A DNA stretch of 64,000 nucleotides from positions 62,001 through 126,000 of the forward strand of contig NZ_PYMJ01000003.1 in the NCBI RefSeq assembly GCF_003025615.1, given 5' to 3'. Each line of letters starts with the position of its first letter. The stretch's first letter is position 1. Source of the DNA: Photobacterium frigidiphilum. GTDB taxonomy: Bacteria > Pseudomonadota > Gammaproteobacteria > Enterobacterales > Vibrionaceae. The notes under the pieces are model-generated. The model was given only the letters and a program-made list of their open reading frames with translations. It had not been told where the DNA came from and did no database searches. Both the position numbers and the translations under genes were made by a program. Positions 57,219 to 64,000 of the stretch are shown in pieces.

Positions 57219-58577
57219 TTATAGCGACTTCATTTGTGTCGCAATCGACTCAGCTTGTGGGCCTAAGATAACTTGTAGGTTAGCAGAACCAACATTAACG
57301 ACAGCTTTAGCACCTAAGTTTTTCAGTTTATCATCATCAATAATACTGCGGTCAACAATGCCTAAGCGTAAACGAGTGATGCATGAAGAAATGTCGGTTA
57401 GATTATCTTTACCACCAAGAGCTGCTAAGTATTCTTTTGCAAGGTCACCCGCATCAACTTCTTTATTGTCTGTTTTAGGTGCGTCTTCACGGCCTGGAGT
57501 TTTCAAGTTGAATGCACGAATAACAGTGACAAAAGTAACGAAGTAAACAACACCCAAGCCAAGACCTAATGGAATAACCATCCAAGCATTTTTAGCTGCT
57601 GGGGCATTAAAGTTGATTAAGTAATCAATTAAACCAGAAGAGAAACTAAAGGCTAAGTGAATATCTAACATCGATGCTAATACTAAGCTCACGCCCATTA
57701 AGATTGCGTGAACTAAATACAGTGCAGGTGCTAGGAACATGAACATGAATTCGATAGGTTCAGTAATACCTGTTAAGAATGCTGTAAATGCAACACTCAA
57801 TAGCATACCGCCAACACGCGCTTTATTTTCTTTTTTGGCTGTTACATAAAAAGCCGCAGCTGCTGCAGGTAGGCCGAACATGATTACAGGGAAGAAACCA
57901 CCAAGAATTAATCCTGCGTTTGGATCGCCAGCCATAAAGCGAGCAATTTCACCTGTCGCGCCGTTGTATTCACCAAAGACGAACCACACCATGGTGTTCA
58001 AAATGTGATGAAGCCCAATAGGAATGAGTAAGCGGTTAGCAACACCATAAGCAAACTCACCAGGAGTACCACTGCTTAAAATCCAATGACCAAGGTCGTT
58101 GATCACAGATTGGATCGGGGGCCAAATAACAGAAAAACCATACGCTAAGATTAATGCCGCAAGGCCCGTAATAATAGGGACGAATCGCTTACCGGCGAAG
58201 AAACCAAGGAACTCAGGTAACTTGATGCTGTTGAAGCGGTTATACAGATGACCAGCAGTCAAACCGATAACGATACCGCCAGCAACCCCTGGGTCGACAT
58301 TAGGATTTAACGAGCCGATAGCAGCTGTCATAATGAAGTAACCCACACAGGCTGCAATTGCAGCAGCGGCTGAATTATCTTTTGAAAAGCCACCTGCAAC
58401 CCCCATTGCAAATAACAGTGCTAGGTTAGTAAATATTGCTTGTCCGCCAGCGGCTATAAAAGGAATGTCTAATAAGTCTGGTTGACCAAAGCGTAACAAC
58501 ATACCAGCAACCGGTAGTACTGCAATTGGGAACATCAATGCATTACCAAGTTTCTGGAAATAACCAAGTATGTTCAT
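57219..58577 (-). CDS. nagE: PTS N-acetylglucosamine/glucose-type permease, IICB (NagE-like)
   Basis: A 452-residue sugar PTS permease. The IIC membrane domain (ILGYFQKLGNALMFPIAVLPVAGMLLRFGQPDLL, RLLIPIGLHHILNTMVWFVFGEY, VAFTAFLTGITEPIEFMFMFLAP) is closest to NagE. It is followed by a IIB domain with the phosphorylated Cys in DISSCITRLRLG. The IIA domain found in E. coli NagE is absent, so it must take phosphate from a separate EIIA, probably Crr. An upstream ATG (58589) is in frame, but GGAG six bases before 58577 favours that start. It is divergent from the GH36 gene across a region with a CRP site. Specificity for GlcNAc, glucose or a galactoside is uncertain. Confidence 0.85.
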   Translation of the reverse strand: MNILGYFQKLGNALMFPIAVLPVAGMLLRFGQPDLLDIPFIAAGGQAIFTNLALLFAMGVAGGFSKDNSAAAAIAACVGYFIMTAAIGSLNPNVDPGVAGGIVIGLTAGHLYNRFNSIKLPEFLGFFAGKRFVPIITGLAALILAYGFSVIWPPIQSVINDLGHWILSSGTPGEFAYGVANRLLIPIGLHHILNTMVWFVFGEYNGATGEIARFMAGDPNAGLILGGFFPVIMFGLPAAAAAFYVTAKKENKARVGGMLLSVAFTAFLTGITEPIEFMFMFLAPALYLVHAILMGVSLVLASMLDIHLAFSFSSGLIDYLINFNAPAAKNAWMVIPLGLGLGVVYFVTFVTVIRAFNLKTPGREDAPKTDNKEVDAGDLAKEYLAALGGKDNLTDISSCITRLRLGIVDRSIIDDDKLKNLGAKAVVNVGSANLQVILGPQAESIATQMKSL

Positions 58578-58685
58578 TTCCCTCTCCATATCGTCTAATT
58601 AAAAAATAACGACAACAACTGTGTTGTCGAAAAATATAACTTGGGTATAACAATACAGGTAAGCATCTAAAGTAAGATTTATCGG

Positions 58686-58707
58686 AACATTAAGGATCCT
58701 TAATGTT
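58686..58707. promoter_or_regulatory. Perfect 22-bp palindrome, probable operator
   Basis: A fully self-complementary 22-base sequence (centre GGATCC, arms AACATTAA... and ...TTAATGTT) lies between the divergent PTS and GH36 genes, 109 bases from the PTS start and 261 from the GH36 start. It is not followed by a T-run, so an operator is more likely than a terminator. Confidence 0.6.
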
Positions 58708-58729
58708 TCGGCATAAATGGCACTTTCAA

Positions 58730-58745
58730 TGTGATTTCAATCACA
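58730..58745. promoter_or_regulatory. CRP (cAMP receptor protein) binding site
   Basis: TGTGATTTCAATCACA matches the consensus TGTGA-N6-TCACA at all ten fixed positions. It lies in the 390-base region between the divergent nagE-like and GH36 genes, so catabolite control of one or both is expected. Confidence 0.85.
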
Positions 58746-58967
58746 CAATTGGAAAGATAATAATTTGCGCGAATTATTTACTATTTTTCGTGGTTTATAG
58801 AGCCGCGTATTCGTTCGCTTTATCACGTCATGATTTTACAAGATTTGTTCACTTTCTATTCTGTTAAAATCATACGCTACAAAGCGTGCTATTCAGCACG
58901 GTTTGTAGTGCCATGGTTGATCTACTCTGCTGCCAGATTTCTTAATTGTGAATAAGATAGAAACATT

Positions 58968-60719
58968 ATGCAGCCAGTGATTTTCCCATGTGGTATTCAA
59001 GCCTTGCCAGTGTCTGCTGAGGTTAGTTGTTCATTCGTCGGTAATGAGTTATTCCCTCAGTTCATTGCAACAGATAGTTCGGTATCGTTCTGTGATGAAC
59101 AATATGCGATGTTGGAATTTTTATTACCCATAAACCCTGACACGCAAGTGATGGGCGATGGCTTTCAAATGTTGGCACAAACAGCGGGCTCGTTGAATCA
59201 CCCTATTGATGTTGGACGCTGTCCTGATAATAACGAAAGCTATCGGATTTATTCGTCGAATGCCCCTAAGCGTTATTACAACTACTTAGTGATTGAGTCC
59301 TCTTATTCGGAATTTACGCTATTTGGCTTTACATCGTGTCATCGTTTTTCTGGCTATTTTGAATATAACAATGGGATGATTAAAGCTTATATTGATGGCG
59401 AAAGTGTGGCGATTCTTACGCAATCTTATCAAGAGAAAAGCACGCTAGAATCGATCACTGTGCTGCAGGGCAATGATATTAATGTTTTATACCAGCATTT
59501 TTCGGCATTAATTGAAGCAAACCATCCTGCCCGTTTAGGGGTTAGCCAAAAAGCACCTGTTGGGTGGTGTTCGTGGTACGCCTATTATGCAGGCGTGTCT
59601 GAGCAGAATATTCATCACAATGTTGATCAAATGCATGGTGAGCTTGAAGCGCTTGAATGGGTATTGCTTGATGATGGCTATCAAGCATTTATGGGTGATT
59701 GGTTAACACCGTCAGATCGTTTTGCTGGTGGTGTACAACATTTAATCCAGCAAATCAAAGCCAAAGGAAAGAAGCCAGCCATTTGGATGGCACCTTTTAT
59801 CGCTCAACCAGAATCTAAAGTGTTCAATGATCACCCTGATTGGTTTGTTAGAAATGAACAAGATGAGCTGTTAAAAGCGGAAGATATTACTTATGGCGGC
59901 TGGCGTTGCACACCTTGGTATATTTTGGATACAAGCCACCCTGACGTACAGCAACATTTAATCCATGTTGTGCGTACTATGCGTGAAGAGTGGGGTGTTG
60001 AACTTTTTAAGTTGGATGCTAACTATTGGGGTACGTTGAAAGGATCACGTTATAAGAAGGGTGTAACGGGTGTTCAGGCTTACCGAATGGGAATGGAAGC
60101 GATAGCCAAAGGTGCTGGCGATGCTTGGCTATTAGGGTGTAATGCTCCTATGTGGCCGTCGCTCGGATTAGTTGATGCAATGCGAGTGTCTGATGATGTA
60201 GAGCGTCAACCACACCGTTTTGAACAAATTGCAAAAGAAACCTTTAGCCGCGCTTGGCAGCATCAACGATTATGGCAAATTGACCCTGATTGCGCAACGT
60301 TGATCTCGATAGAAGGGCAGGCGACATCAAGTGAAAACTACCATTTTCATCGTGATGTGTTATTGGCTTGTGGTGGTTTATTGTTATCGGGCGATCCGCT
60401 TTATCATCTTGATGATTTTGCTCGAAATACGCTATCAGCATTGATTGAAAGACAAAATGTTACGCAATCATCGGCTGTTTTTGATGATCTATTAATGCGG
60501 CATGCAGAACTTGATTATGGTGAAAGCGATAAATTACATGTGCTGTTTAACTTTAGTGGTGATGAAAAGCGTACCGTTATTTTAGATAGTAAGATTGGTG
60601 GTGAGTGGTGTGATTACTGGACGGGTGAACAAGTATCTTTAGCTACAAATACTCAATGTAGGGTTGATCTCAATGCCGGATTAATGAGCCGTGCTGTTCT
60701 ATTTAAAGCAAAACGCTAA
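58968..60719 (+). CDS. Alpha-galactosidase, GH36 (cytoplasmic)
   Basis: A 583-residue GH36/GH-D clan enzyme. The TIM-barrel signatures are VGWCSWYAYYAGVSEQNIHHNVDQM, WVLLDDGYQAFMGDWL and IWMAPFIAQPESKVFNDHPDWFV. The nucleophile is Asp350 in LFKLDANYWG and the acid/base is in MRVSDDVE (Asp409 or 410). There is no signal peptide, so it acts inside the cell. It is shorter than the E. coli RafA type and belongs to the compact group that includes raffinose-synthase-like and bacterial alpha-galactosidases. The promoter region carries a consensus CRP site. With MelA this is a second, NAD-independent alpha-galactosidase in one locus. Confidence 0.9.
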   Translation: MQPVIFPCGIQALPVSAEVSCSFVGNELFPQFIATDSSVSFCDEQYAMLEFLLPINPDTQVMGDGFQMLAQTAGSLNHPIDVGRCPDNNESYRIYSSNAPKRYYNYLVIESSYSEFTLFGFTSCHRFSGYFEYNNGMIKAYIDGESVAILTQSYQEKSTLESITVLQGNDINVLYQHFSALIEANHPARLGVSQKAPVGWCSWYAYYAGVSEQNIHHNVDQMHGELEALEWVLLDDGYQAFMGDWLTPSDRFAGGVQHLIQQIKAKGKKPAIWMAPFIAQPESKVFNDHPDWFVRNEQDELLKAEDITYGGWRCTPWYILDTSHPDVQQHLIHVVRTMREEWGVELFKLDANYWGTLKGSRYKKGVTGVQAYRMGMEAIAKGAGDAWLLGCNAPMWPSLGLVDAMRVSDDVERQPHRFEQIAKETFSRAWQHQRLWQIDPDCATLISIEGQATSSENYHFHRDVLLACGGLLLSGDPLYHLDDFARNTLSALIERQNVTQSSAVFDDLLMRHAELDYGESDKLHVLFNFSGDEKRTVILDSKIGGEWCDYWTGEQVSLATNTQCRVDLNAGLMSRAVLFKAKR

Positions 60720-60731
60720 CACGTATTGGTC

Positions 60732-60764
60732 TATACCCAAGCATCTTGAGGTAACTTGGGTATA
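60732..60764. repeat. Inverted repeat of the TATACCCAAG/CTTGGGTATA family
   Basis: TATACCCAAG (60732-60741) and CTTGGGTATA (60755-60764) are perfect 10-bp arms around 13 bases, 12 bases after the GH36 stop. Related arms occur elsewhere in the window (33110, 34765, 58639, 62514). Confidence 0.75.
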
Positions 60765-60805
60765 TTCGTGCGATTTGATGAAAGCTCGTGATGAAAAAAC
60801 GTGTG

Positions 60806-60863
60806 AAATGGATTCTTATGTATCTTTACTAAAAAGAGATAAAAAATAGAATCCATTTTTTAG
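60806..60863 (+). terminator. Long-loop terminator after the GH36 gene
   Basis: An 11-bp perfect stem AAATGGATTCT (60806-60816) and AGAATCCATTT (60848-60858) with a 31-base A-rich loop and a T-run (TTTTTT to 60861). It also lies just beyond the convergent REC-GGDEF gene. Confidence 0.55.
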
Positions 60864-60869
60864 CATAAT

Positions 60870-62090
60870 TTATTCCGAGACGATTAAGTTACGTCCATTT
60901 GCTTTCGCTTTATATAAACATTTATCTGCACGGCTAATAAGATCATGCACATTACTGTCAGCGTTGACGACCCCAGCACTAATTGTATAGCTAATTGAAT
61001 TATTCAGGATATTGAACTGGCTATCTGCAATATCATTTTTTAACGCTTCAAGACGTTGGTTGAACACGATTGGAGAATTGCCATAAAGTATGCAAAATTC
61101 TTCGCCACCAAATCGTGCGACAAGGGCGTCTGAAAAGTAATTTTTTAATGTGTTAGCAAACTCAATCAACACCATATCGCCAATGTGGTGGCCATGGGTA
61201 TCGTTGATTTTTTTAAAATTATCGATATCAAGTAATGCTAAACATCGAGGGCCCGAATGTTTTTTTGACAATGGTTGGTCAAAGAAATAACGACGGTTCC
61301 ACGTTTGGGTTAGGTAGTCTTTATTCGCCAGATGAAAAAGGTGACGCTCAGAATCTAGCGTGTTTAATGTACTCTGTAAACGACAATAGAATTCCTCTTG
61401 ATTAAATGGCTTGGTTAAAAAGTCATTTGCACCAGCTTTAAGAAACTTTGCGGTTAATGCAGCTTCATCACTGGCTGATAACCCTATTATTGCGACTTGT
61501 CCGGGACGATGAAGTTTTCGTATTTCTTTAATCAGGCTAACACCGTCACGTTCTGGCATTGAGTAGTCGGTAATAATTAAACTAATGTCTTTGTGTTGTT
61601 GGAAGACTTCTAGTGCGTGCTCACCATTTTTAGCTTCAACCACTGTTAGGTATTGGCGCTCAAGTAAACTGCGAATATAACGGCGAGCCGTTGTTGAATC
61701 GTCTACAACGAGTACTTTATGATCGCTGTTACTTTCTAGTCGTTTTAATATTGGAATGATTGACGCAATACAAGCTGGGCTATCTTTTGGAATATAATCA
61801 ATAACCGTTTTGGCCAATACTTTTTCGCGTGTCATTTCATCCATTAAAGCCGTGAGAACGATAACTTTAATATCGACAGATAAACAAACATCAATAATCT
61901 CGCCATCTTGTCCATCAGGTAGACAATAATCAAGAATTGCGCATAGGAAGTCAGTTGTTTCATCAAGTATTCTTTCTGCTTCAGCGATAGTTTCGGCGAA
62001 GACTGGGAAAAAACCCGACTTTCGAAGTTCTATTTCAATCGCTCTTCGAAAAGGGCGGCTATCTTCTACAACTAATATTTTTTGTTCCAT
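60870..62090 (-). CDS. Double-receiver diguanylate cyclase (REC-REC-GGDEF)
   Basis: A 406-residue cytoplasmic signalling protein. REC1 (residues 4-115) has VVEDSRPFRRA, Asp54 in AILDYCLPDG and a Lys in DYIPKDS. REC2 (residues 125-245) has VVDDSTTARRYIRSLL, Asp175 in IITDYSMPERDG and the canonical LTKPF. The GGDEF domain has KDYLTQTWNRRYFF, LDIDNFKKINDTHGHHIGDMV and the active GGEEF at residues 328-332, and ends in ADKCLYKAKANGRNLIV. Phosphorylation of the receivers should control c-di-GMP synthesis, as in PleD-like proteins. No cognate kinase lies beside it. Confidence 0.9.
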   Translation of the reverse strand: MEQKILVVEDSRPFRRAIEIELRKSGFFPVFAETIAEAERILDETTDFLCAILDYCLPDGQDGEIIDVCLSVDIKVIVLTALMDEMTREKVLAKTVIDYIPKDSPACIASIIPILKRLESNSDHKVLVVDDSTTARRYIRSLLERQYLTVVEAKNGEHALEVFQQHKDISLIITDYSMPERDGVSLIKEIRKLHRPGQVAIIGLSASDEAALTAKFLKAGANDFLTKPFNQEEFYCRLQSTLNTLDSERHLFHLANKDYLTQTWNRRYFFDQPLSKKHSGPRCLALLDIDNFKKINDTHGHHIGDMVLIEFANTLKNYFSDALVARFGGEEFCILYGNSPIVFNQRLEALKNDIADSQFNILNNSISYTISAGVVNADSNVHDLISRADKCLYKAKANGRNLIVSE

Positions 62091-62663
62091 TGTTACGGCA
62101 ACCTTGAGGAGATTATCTAATAGTTGAGTGATGTATCATTATGTGTTTTCAGGCGAAAGATTATGCGCTATTTTACAATATGATACAAATAAAGATGTCA
62201 AAAAAAAGTCTACAAATGAAGGTGATAACGGAAAAGTGACTATTTATTGACGGTGTTAGTTATATGGTATGCCATTCATGCTTTGGTAAACAATATCTTA
62301 AGCTTTAATGTTAATTTTTTGTTCTCAACCTGGTCGGTTTGTATGTCAATTGCTCGCCAGTGTTCATTGTTACTGATGGCTGGTATTGATAAAAAGCATA
62401 TTAGTTATCATTCAGTTGTTATGTTTACAGCGAGTCTTTAAGTAAAATTAAACAGAAGTGATACGTAAAAATATAAAGCAACAAAAGTTAAACGCAGATG
62501 AATAGTTATCTTATATACCCAAGCTACCTTGGGTATAAACCTGCCCCCTTTGATGTTCCAAAAATGAAGATTCAAAGAGGGGGAGTGTTGTACTTAGTTC
62601 ATGAATTTGGCAGTCATAATTTTATGGCTTATGGCTTATGGCTTATGGCTTATGGCTTATGGC
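62091..62663. other. AT-rich intergenic region with repeats
   Basis: About 570 bases without a supported gene. Short open frames at 62247 and 62498 have no ribosome site or family; the second runs through a tandem repeat. The region includes a TATACCCAAG palindrome (62514-62537) and the ATGGCTT heptamer array (62624-62665). Confidence 0.4.
62514..62537. repeat. Palindrome TATACCCAAG-ctac-CTTGGGTATA
   Basis: Perfect 10-bp arms around a 4-base loop. It is the same family as 60732-60764 but with a short loop, so it can form a compact hairpin. Confidence 0.8.
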
Positions 62664-62665
62664 TT
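62624..62665 (+). repeat. Heptamer tandem repeat (ATGGCTT x6) over a stop codon
   Basis: Six exact head-to-tail copies of ATGGCTT (62624-62665). On the minus strand the last copy overlaps the TAA stop (62664-62666) of the YhdP-like gene. Confidence 0.92.
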
Positions 62666-64000
62666 ATTGGCCTTGCCAAATCCTCTCACAGGTTTGACTA
62701 CCATCTTGTTCAAGCGGTTTTTCGATTAACCAACGAATCGGTGATACAACGGGGCTTGTCGTAAAGCGAACCGAAGTTTCGAAAATAGCAGACCAAGGTA
62801 CATCCAGATCGAAGTCTTCAAACTTACCATGTACTTCTACTGGGGTTTGTAAGCTGAATATTTGCGCCTTCTTTGACTTAGGGCTTAGGTATAAATCAAA
62901 CGCGCGATCAGCATAACTGGCATTAAACAAACCATTGACTTGAATGCGAGTGGTATCAAGTAGCAAGTTACGTTGAGTCATTGTTCCCTGTTTAATATCC
63001 ATGCCCGCTGCAACACAATTTAATACCGATGGGTCATTATTGGTAAAGTTGGGTAAAATGGCATCGGTTAAGCTTACAGCCCACAGATCAATTAAGTTGG
63101 CTTCAAATGTTTTAGGCCAAGCAGCAAAGCCAATGAATCCGTTCGCATTATTCATCAGTGTATCTGGGGTATTGGCGATGCTTGTTAGGTTAAATTGCGT
63201 ACTTATTTTACCGTGCATGTCTGTGTTCGGATCGAGTCGACGAGCAAGAATGCCATAATCAAAATTGGTTACTTTACCTTGCAGGTTAATATCAAACATT
63301 TCTTGTTTGGCTTTCACTTCACCATGGATATTGATATCGCCACCGGGTAATTTCACATGCAATGGTTGCAGAGTGAATTGCCCTTGCTCTAGTTGCCAAT
63401 ATAGTTTTCCCGCGCCTAGCCAGTCATCACCCGATCGTACTTCATCCACATCGAGCTTGAAGTTAGCGTTCACTATCTCTAAACCTTCAGGGCTAATAAC
63501 GGGCACTGCATCACTATCTTTGTTCTTGCTATCGATAGGAATACTTTCAATAGTTTGTTCTTTATCTAACCATGCTTGCCAACCAGTAGTCTTAAAGTTA
63601 TTAATTTGGATAAATGGTGCATGCAAAGTGATATCAACGAAAGGGCGATCTTGCCCTTTCATTGGCGGAATAATGTCACCTTTTCCCATCAGTTTACTGT
63701 CACCCACCTGTACCATCATATCGCGCAGGTGGTAGCCGATATCATCCATCGACATTTGAGCCGCTAGTTTTACTGGGCCATAAGGGGGCAGTTCAACACC
63801 GGTAAATACGTTAAAGCGATCTAAGTTCGGTGTGTAAGCATCAAAAGCGAGATTTAAACGTTTAATGTCCATTGGCAGGGTAACGTTAGAGCGCGCATTG
63901 AATGCCATATCACCCACATTAACCGTTAAATTAACGGGCATTGATTTTCGTCCGTCATTAGCTTGTTTAAGTGACAATGAATCCAATTTTATAGAAACAG
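62664..64000 (-). CDS. yhdP: AsmA/YhdP-like envelope protein, C-terminal part (5' end outside window)
   Basis: The frame is open to the right window edge, so only the last ~445 residues are seen. The sequence is of the AsmA-like/DUF3971 type: repeated beta-strand units with NLTVNVGDMAFNARSNVTLPMDIKRLNL, WLGAGKLYWQLEQGQFTLQPLHVKLPGGDINIHGEV, and a C-terminal block DTTRIQVNGLFNASYADRAFDLYLSPKSKKAQIFSLQTPVEVHGKFEDF, VRFTTSPVVSPIRWL. YhdP and its relatives span the periplasm and carry phospholipid to the outer membrane. The C-terminal block is closest to the AsmA family, so a YhdP or another AsmA-like paralogue is possible. The stop codon lies in a heptamer repeat. Confidence 0.75.
   Translation of the reverse strand, partial: VSIKLDSLSLKQANDGRKSMPVNLTVNVGDMAFNARSNVTLPMDIKRLNLAFDAYTPNLDRFNVFTGVELPPYGPVKLAAQMSMDDIGYHLRDMMVQVGDSKLMGKGDIIPPMKGQDRPFVDITLHAPFIQINNFKTTGWQAWLDKEQTIESIPIDSKNKDSDAVPVISPEGLEIVNANFKLDVDEVRSGDDWLGAGKLYWQLEQGQFTLQPLHVKLPGGDINIHGEVKAKQEMFDINLQGKVTNFDYGILARRLDPNTDMHGKISTQFNLTSIANTPDTLMNNANGFIGFAAWPKTFEANLIDLWAVSLTDAILPNFTNNDPSVLNCVAAGMDIKQGTMTQRNLLLDTTRIQVNGLFNASYADRAFDLYLSPKSKKAQIFSLQTPVEVHGKFEDFDLDVPWSAIFETSVRFTTSPVVSPIRWLIEKPLEQDGSQTCERIWQGQ

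Noticed and set aside
62247-62441. 64-residue plus-strand open frame in the region after the REC-REC-GGDEF gene
   Set aside because: No ribosome site and no recognisable family; the composition is that of AT-rich intergenic DNA.
62498-62764. 88-residue open frame running through the ATGGCTT repeat
   Set aside because: Its middle is just the translated heptamer repeat (YGLWLMA-type repeats), and its end overlaps the YhdP-like gene on the other strand.

Overview
The window looks like a chromosomal segment of a marine gammaproteobacterium of the family Vibrionaceae, most likely Photobacterium or a close relative. The evidence is the moderately AT-rich base composition, adjacent genes for a thermolabile-hemolysin-type phospholipase and a pore-forming cytolysin as in Vibrio/Photobacterium, several c-di-GMP enzymes, and proteins close to Escherichia coli MelA, MelB, YgjK, CyuA/CyuP, PrpBCDE, NagE and EptA. 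The genus is an inference. I saw no tRNA, rRNA, CRISPR array, complete insertion sequence or integrase gene.

Layout. 1-8 kb: a partial quinone oxidoreductase divergent from a LysR regulator, a SulP anion transporter, an AraC-type regulator, and an HlyD/DUF2955 export pair. 8-12.9 kb: an unusual operon of a Tat-exported PLP aminotransferase-fold protein, an orphan periplasmic solute-binding protein and a membrane GGDEF-EAL protein. 13.4-16.2 kb: a GH63 lipoprotein related to YgjK. 16.4-23 kb: the methylcitrate propionate pathway (GntR regulator, prpB, prpC, prpD, prpE) behind an array of ATTGTnnACAAT operator-like palindromes. 23.8-27.4 kb: cysteine use (cyuA, ridA, cyuP). 27.5-29.3 kb: two lipoproteins and a small membrane protein between two copies of a terminator-containing repeat. 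29.5-32.7 kb: phospholipase and cytolysin virulence genes. 33.1-36.2 kb: eptA-dgkA for lipid A modification and diacylglycerol recycling, and a diguanylate cyclase.

36.5-46.3 kb is an accessory mosaic: a VOC protein, a frameshifted glutathione S-transferase, an MDR dehydrogenase with a divergent LysR regulator, a GntR/TIM-barrel/RidA/MFS catabolic operon and an alpha/beta hydrolase. These are separated by long stretches of degenerate non-coding DNA and differ in base composition from each other.

46.4-60.7 kb returns to ordinary chromosome: an ABC exporter, then an alpha-galactoside locus (melR, melA, melB, an exported glycosidase of unassigned family, a two-component system, a NagE-like PTS permease and a GH36 alpha-galactosidase behind a textbook CRP site). 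60.9-64 kb holds a double-receiver diguanylate cyclase and the 3' part of an AsmA/YhdP-like gene whose stop codon lies inside a heptamer tandem repeat.

Themes: sugar and C3-acid catabolism under dedicated regulators, c-di-GMP signalling (four GGDEF proteins), and secreted membrane-damaging toxins.
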